A stretch of 56,312 bases of DNA from Gammaproteobacteria bacterium (GTDB lineage Bacteria > Pseudomonadota > Gammaproteobacteria > Pseudomonadales > Pseudohongiellaceae). Of this stretch, positions 55,794 through 56,312 are shown in pieces (within the stretch, counting starts at the first letter, position 1; each line of letters opens with the position of its first letter). The stretch covers positions 1-56,312 of the forward strand of contig RFVC01000013.1 of NCBI GenBank assembly GCA_009922595.1. Reading direction: 5' to 3'. The position numbers and the translations under genes are program-made. Under the pieces are notes generated by a model, which had not been told where the DNA came from, made no database searches, and saw nothing but the letters and a program-made list of their open reading frames with translations.

Positions 55794-55952
55794 GAAAATG
55801 CCGAACATATCATCAGAAAAATGCGGCAGGACTTCACTATTACTAAATTTAGAAAATCAAGAAAGCAACGCAAGCAAGATTATGAAGCGGCAGTAACTGC
55901 TGCTCTAACCAGCATTAAAACGACGACCAAAGATGACGATTCGAACAGTTAA
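55794..55952 (+). pseudogene. Possible continuation of the small ORF after an amber codon
   Basis: In the same frame as 55626-55793, immediately behind the TAG, 52 codons follow without a stop until TAA at 55950-55952. The text is hydrophilic and helical (AEHIIRKMRQDFT, KFRKSRKQRKQDYEAA, TAALTSIKTTTK), as would suit a charged tail of the zinc-ribbon protein. There is no separate start with a good ribosome site. Readthrough or a recent nonsense mutation are equally possible. Confidence 0.45.
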
Positions 55953-55978
55953 CGTCATTAGCTGACGGACTTCGCCCC

Positions 55979-56312
55979 CTAGTAATCCTCTGTGTCAATT
56001 TCTATACCCTGGACGCCATCCGGGTACCGGTTTCCTGATACGGTTTCTTGGTTGATCAGGTTGTCCAGTTCATTGATGGTTTCTTCATCAAGCGAAACTT
56101 CCAGGGCGCCAAAGTTTTCTTCCGCCCAGGCGACGTGACGCGTGCCCGGAATCGGTACAATGTGGTCTCCCTTGGCAAGCAGCCATGCCAGTGCCAACTG
56201 GGCCGGTGTGCAGCCAACCCTGTTAGCAATATCCTTATATTTCACATAGAGTTCCATGTTGCGTGAGTAATGCTCCCTGTGAAAACGGGGCATGTTGCGG
56301 CGGATATCGCCT
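55979..56312 (-). CDS. Aldo/keto reductase, C-terminal part
   Basis: The gene runs off the right edge. The 104 residues from the first visible ATG (56293), plus six residues before it (GDIRRN), are the C-terminal third of an aldo/keto reductase. Seen: GCTPAQLALAWLLAKGDHIVPIPGTRHVAWAEEN, of which the IVPIPGTR..H phrase binds the NADPH phosphate in this family, then ALEVSLDEETINELDNL. The ATG at 56293 is internal. The likely activity is NADPH-dependent reduction of an aldehyde or ketone; the substrate is not predictable. Confidence 0.88.
   Translation of the reverse strand, partial: GDIRRNMPRFHREHYSRNMELYVKYKDIANRVGCTPAQLALAWLLAKGDHIVPIPGTRHVAWAEENFGALEVSLDEETINELDNLINQETVSGNRYPDGVQGIEIDTEDY

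Overview
The window reads as one chromosomal segment of a free-living, probably marine, aerobic gammaproteobacterium. The lineage is an inference from protein character and gene order. The left half carries the block grxD / bfr-bfd / rnt-pyrC / argG / nth-rnf / metG, which I recall as a similar neighbourhood in Pseudomonas. The right half is full of exported proteins and aromatic-compound enzymes typical of oligotrophic marine gammaproteobacteria. I see no rRNA, tRNA, CRISPR array, transposase or prophage gene.

Layout. 1-3.4 kb: the tail of a hydantoinase B-type gene, monothiol glutaredoxin GrxD, a DMT-family exporter, and a cupin / thiamine-binding-like / PnuC-type transporter operon. 3.4-5.6 kb: an iron block (PepSY membrane protein, bacterioferritin, Bfd) carrying Fur-box-like palindromes. 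5.7-11.3 kb: an Aas-type acyl-ACP synthetase, RNase T, PyrC, ArgG and Nth. 11.3-15.7 kb: a gloA-rnfA-rnfB/C-rnfD-rnfG-rnfE-nth operon in which no normal rnfC exists. RnfB is instead fused in frame to only the C-terminal two-[4Fe-4S] part of RnfC, so the NADH/FMN-binding part of RnfC is missing. 15.7-24.4 kb: an Sfp-type PPTase, MetG, an HTH-basic linker-methyltransferase protein, Fhs with a terminator hairpin in its leader, a mono-haem exported protein and an alpha/beta hydrolase. 24.4-33.7 kb: a DsbD/ScsB-like reductase, FolD and TrpD (both look foreign in type), and a MacA-MacB-TolC-type efflux operon. 33.7-39.4 kb: folX-folM-folE (tetrahydromonapterin synthesis), Nei, a DUF3301 protein and a tandem double glycosyltransferase.

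39.6-56.3 kb is an accessory-looking stretch: PobA (4-hydroxybenzoate to protocatechuate), LigA/LigB (protocatechuate 4,5-cleavage), a Tat-exported carotenoid-oxygenase-like enzyme, a tannase/feruloyl-esterase-family protein, a DUF3237 protein, an esterase-713-like hydrolase, and DUF3500, DUF6152, NHL and TPR exported proteins. Together they suggest uptake and degradation of plant- or algal-derived phenolics, with ester and alkene cleavage in the periplasm and ring hydroxylation and cleavage in the cytoplasm. The later steps of the 4,5-pathway are not in the window. Near the right edge a small zinc-ribbon-like ORF is cut by an in-frame amber codon, followed by the C-terminal part of an aldo/keto reductase.

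The strongest candidate for something new is the RnfB::RnfC chimera at 13761-14723, because it implies an Rnf-type membrane complex without its NADH module.
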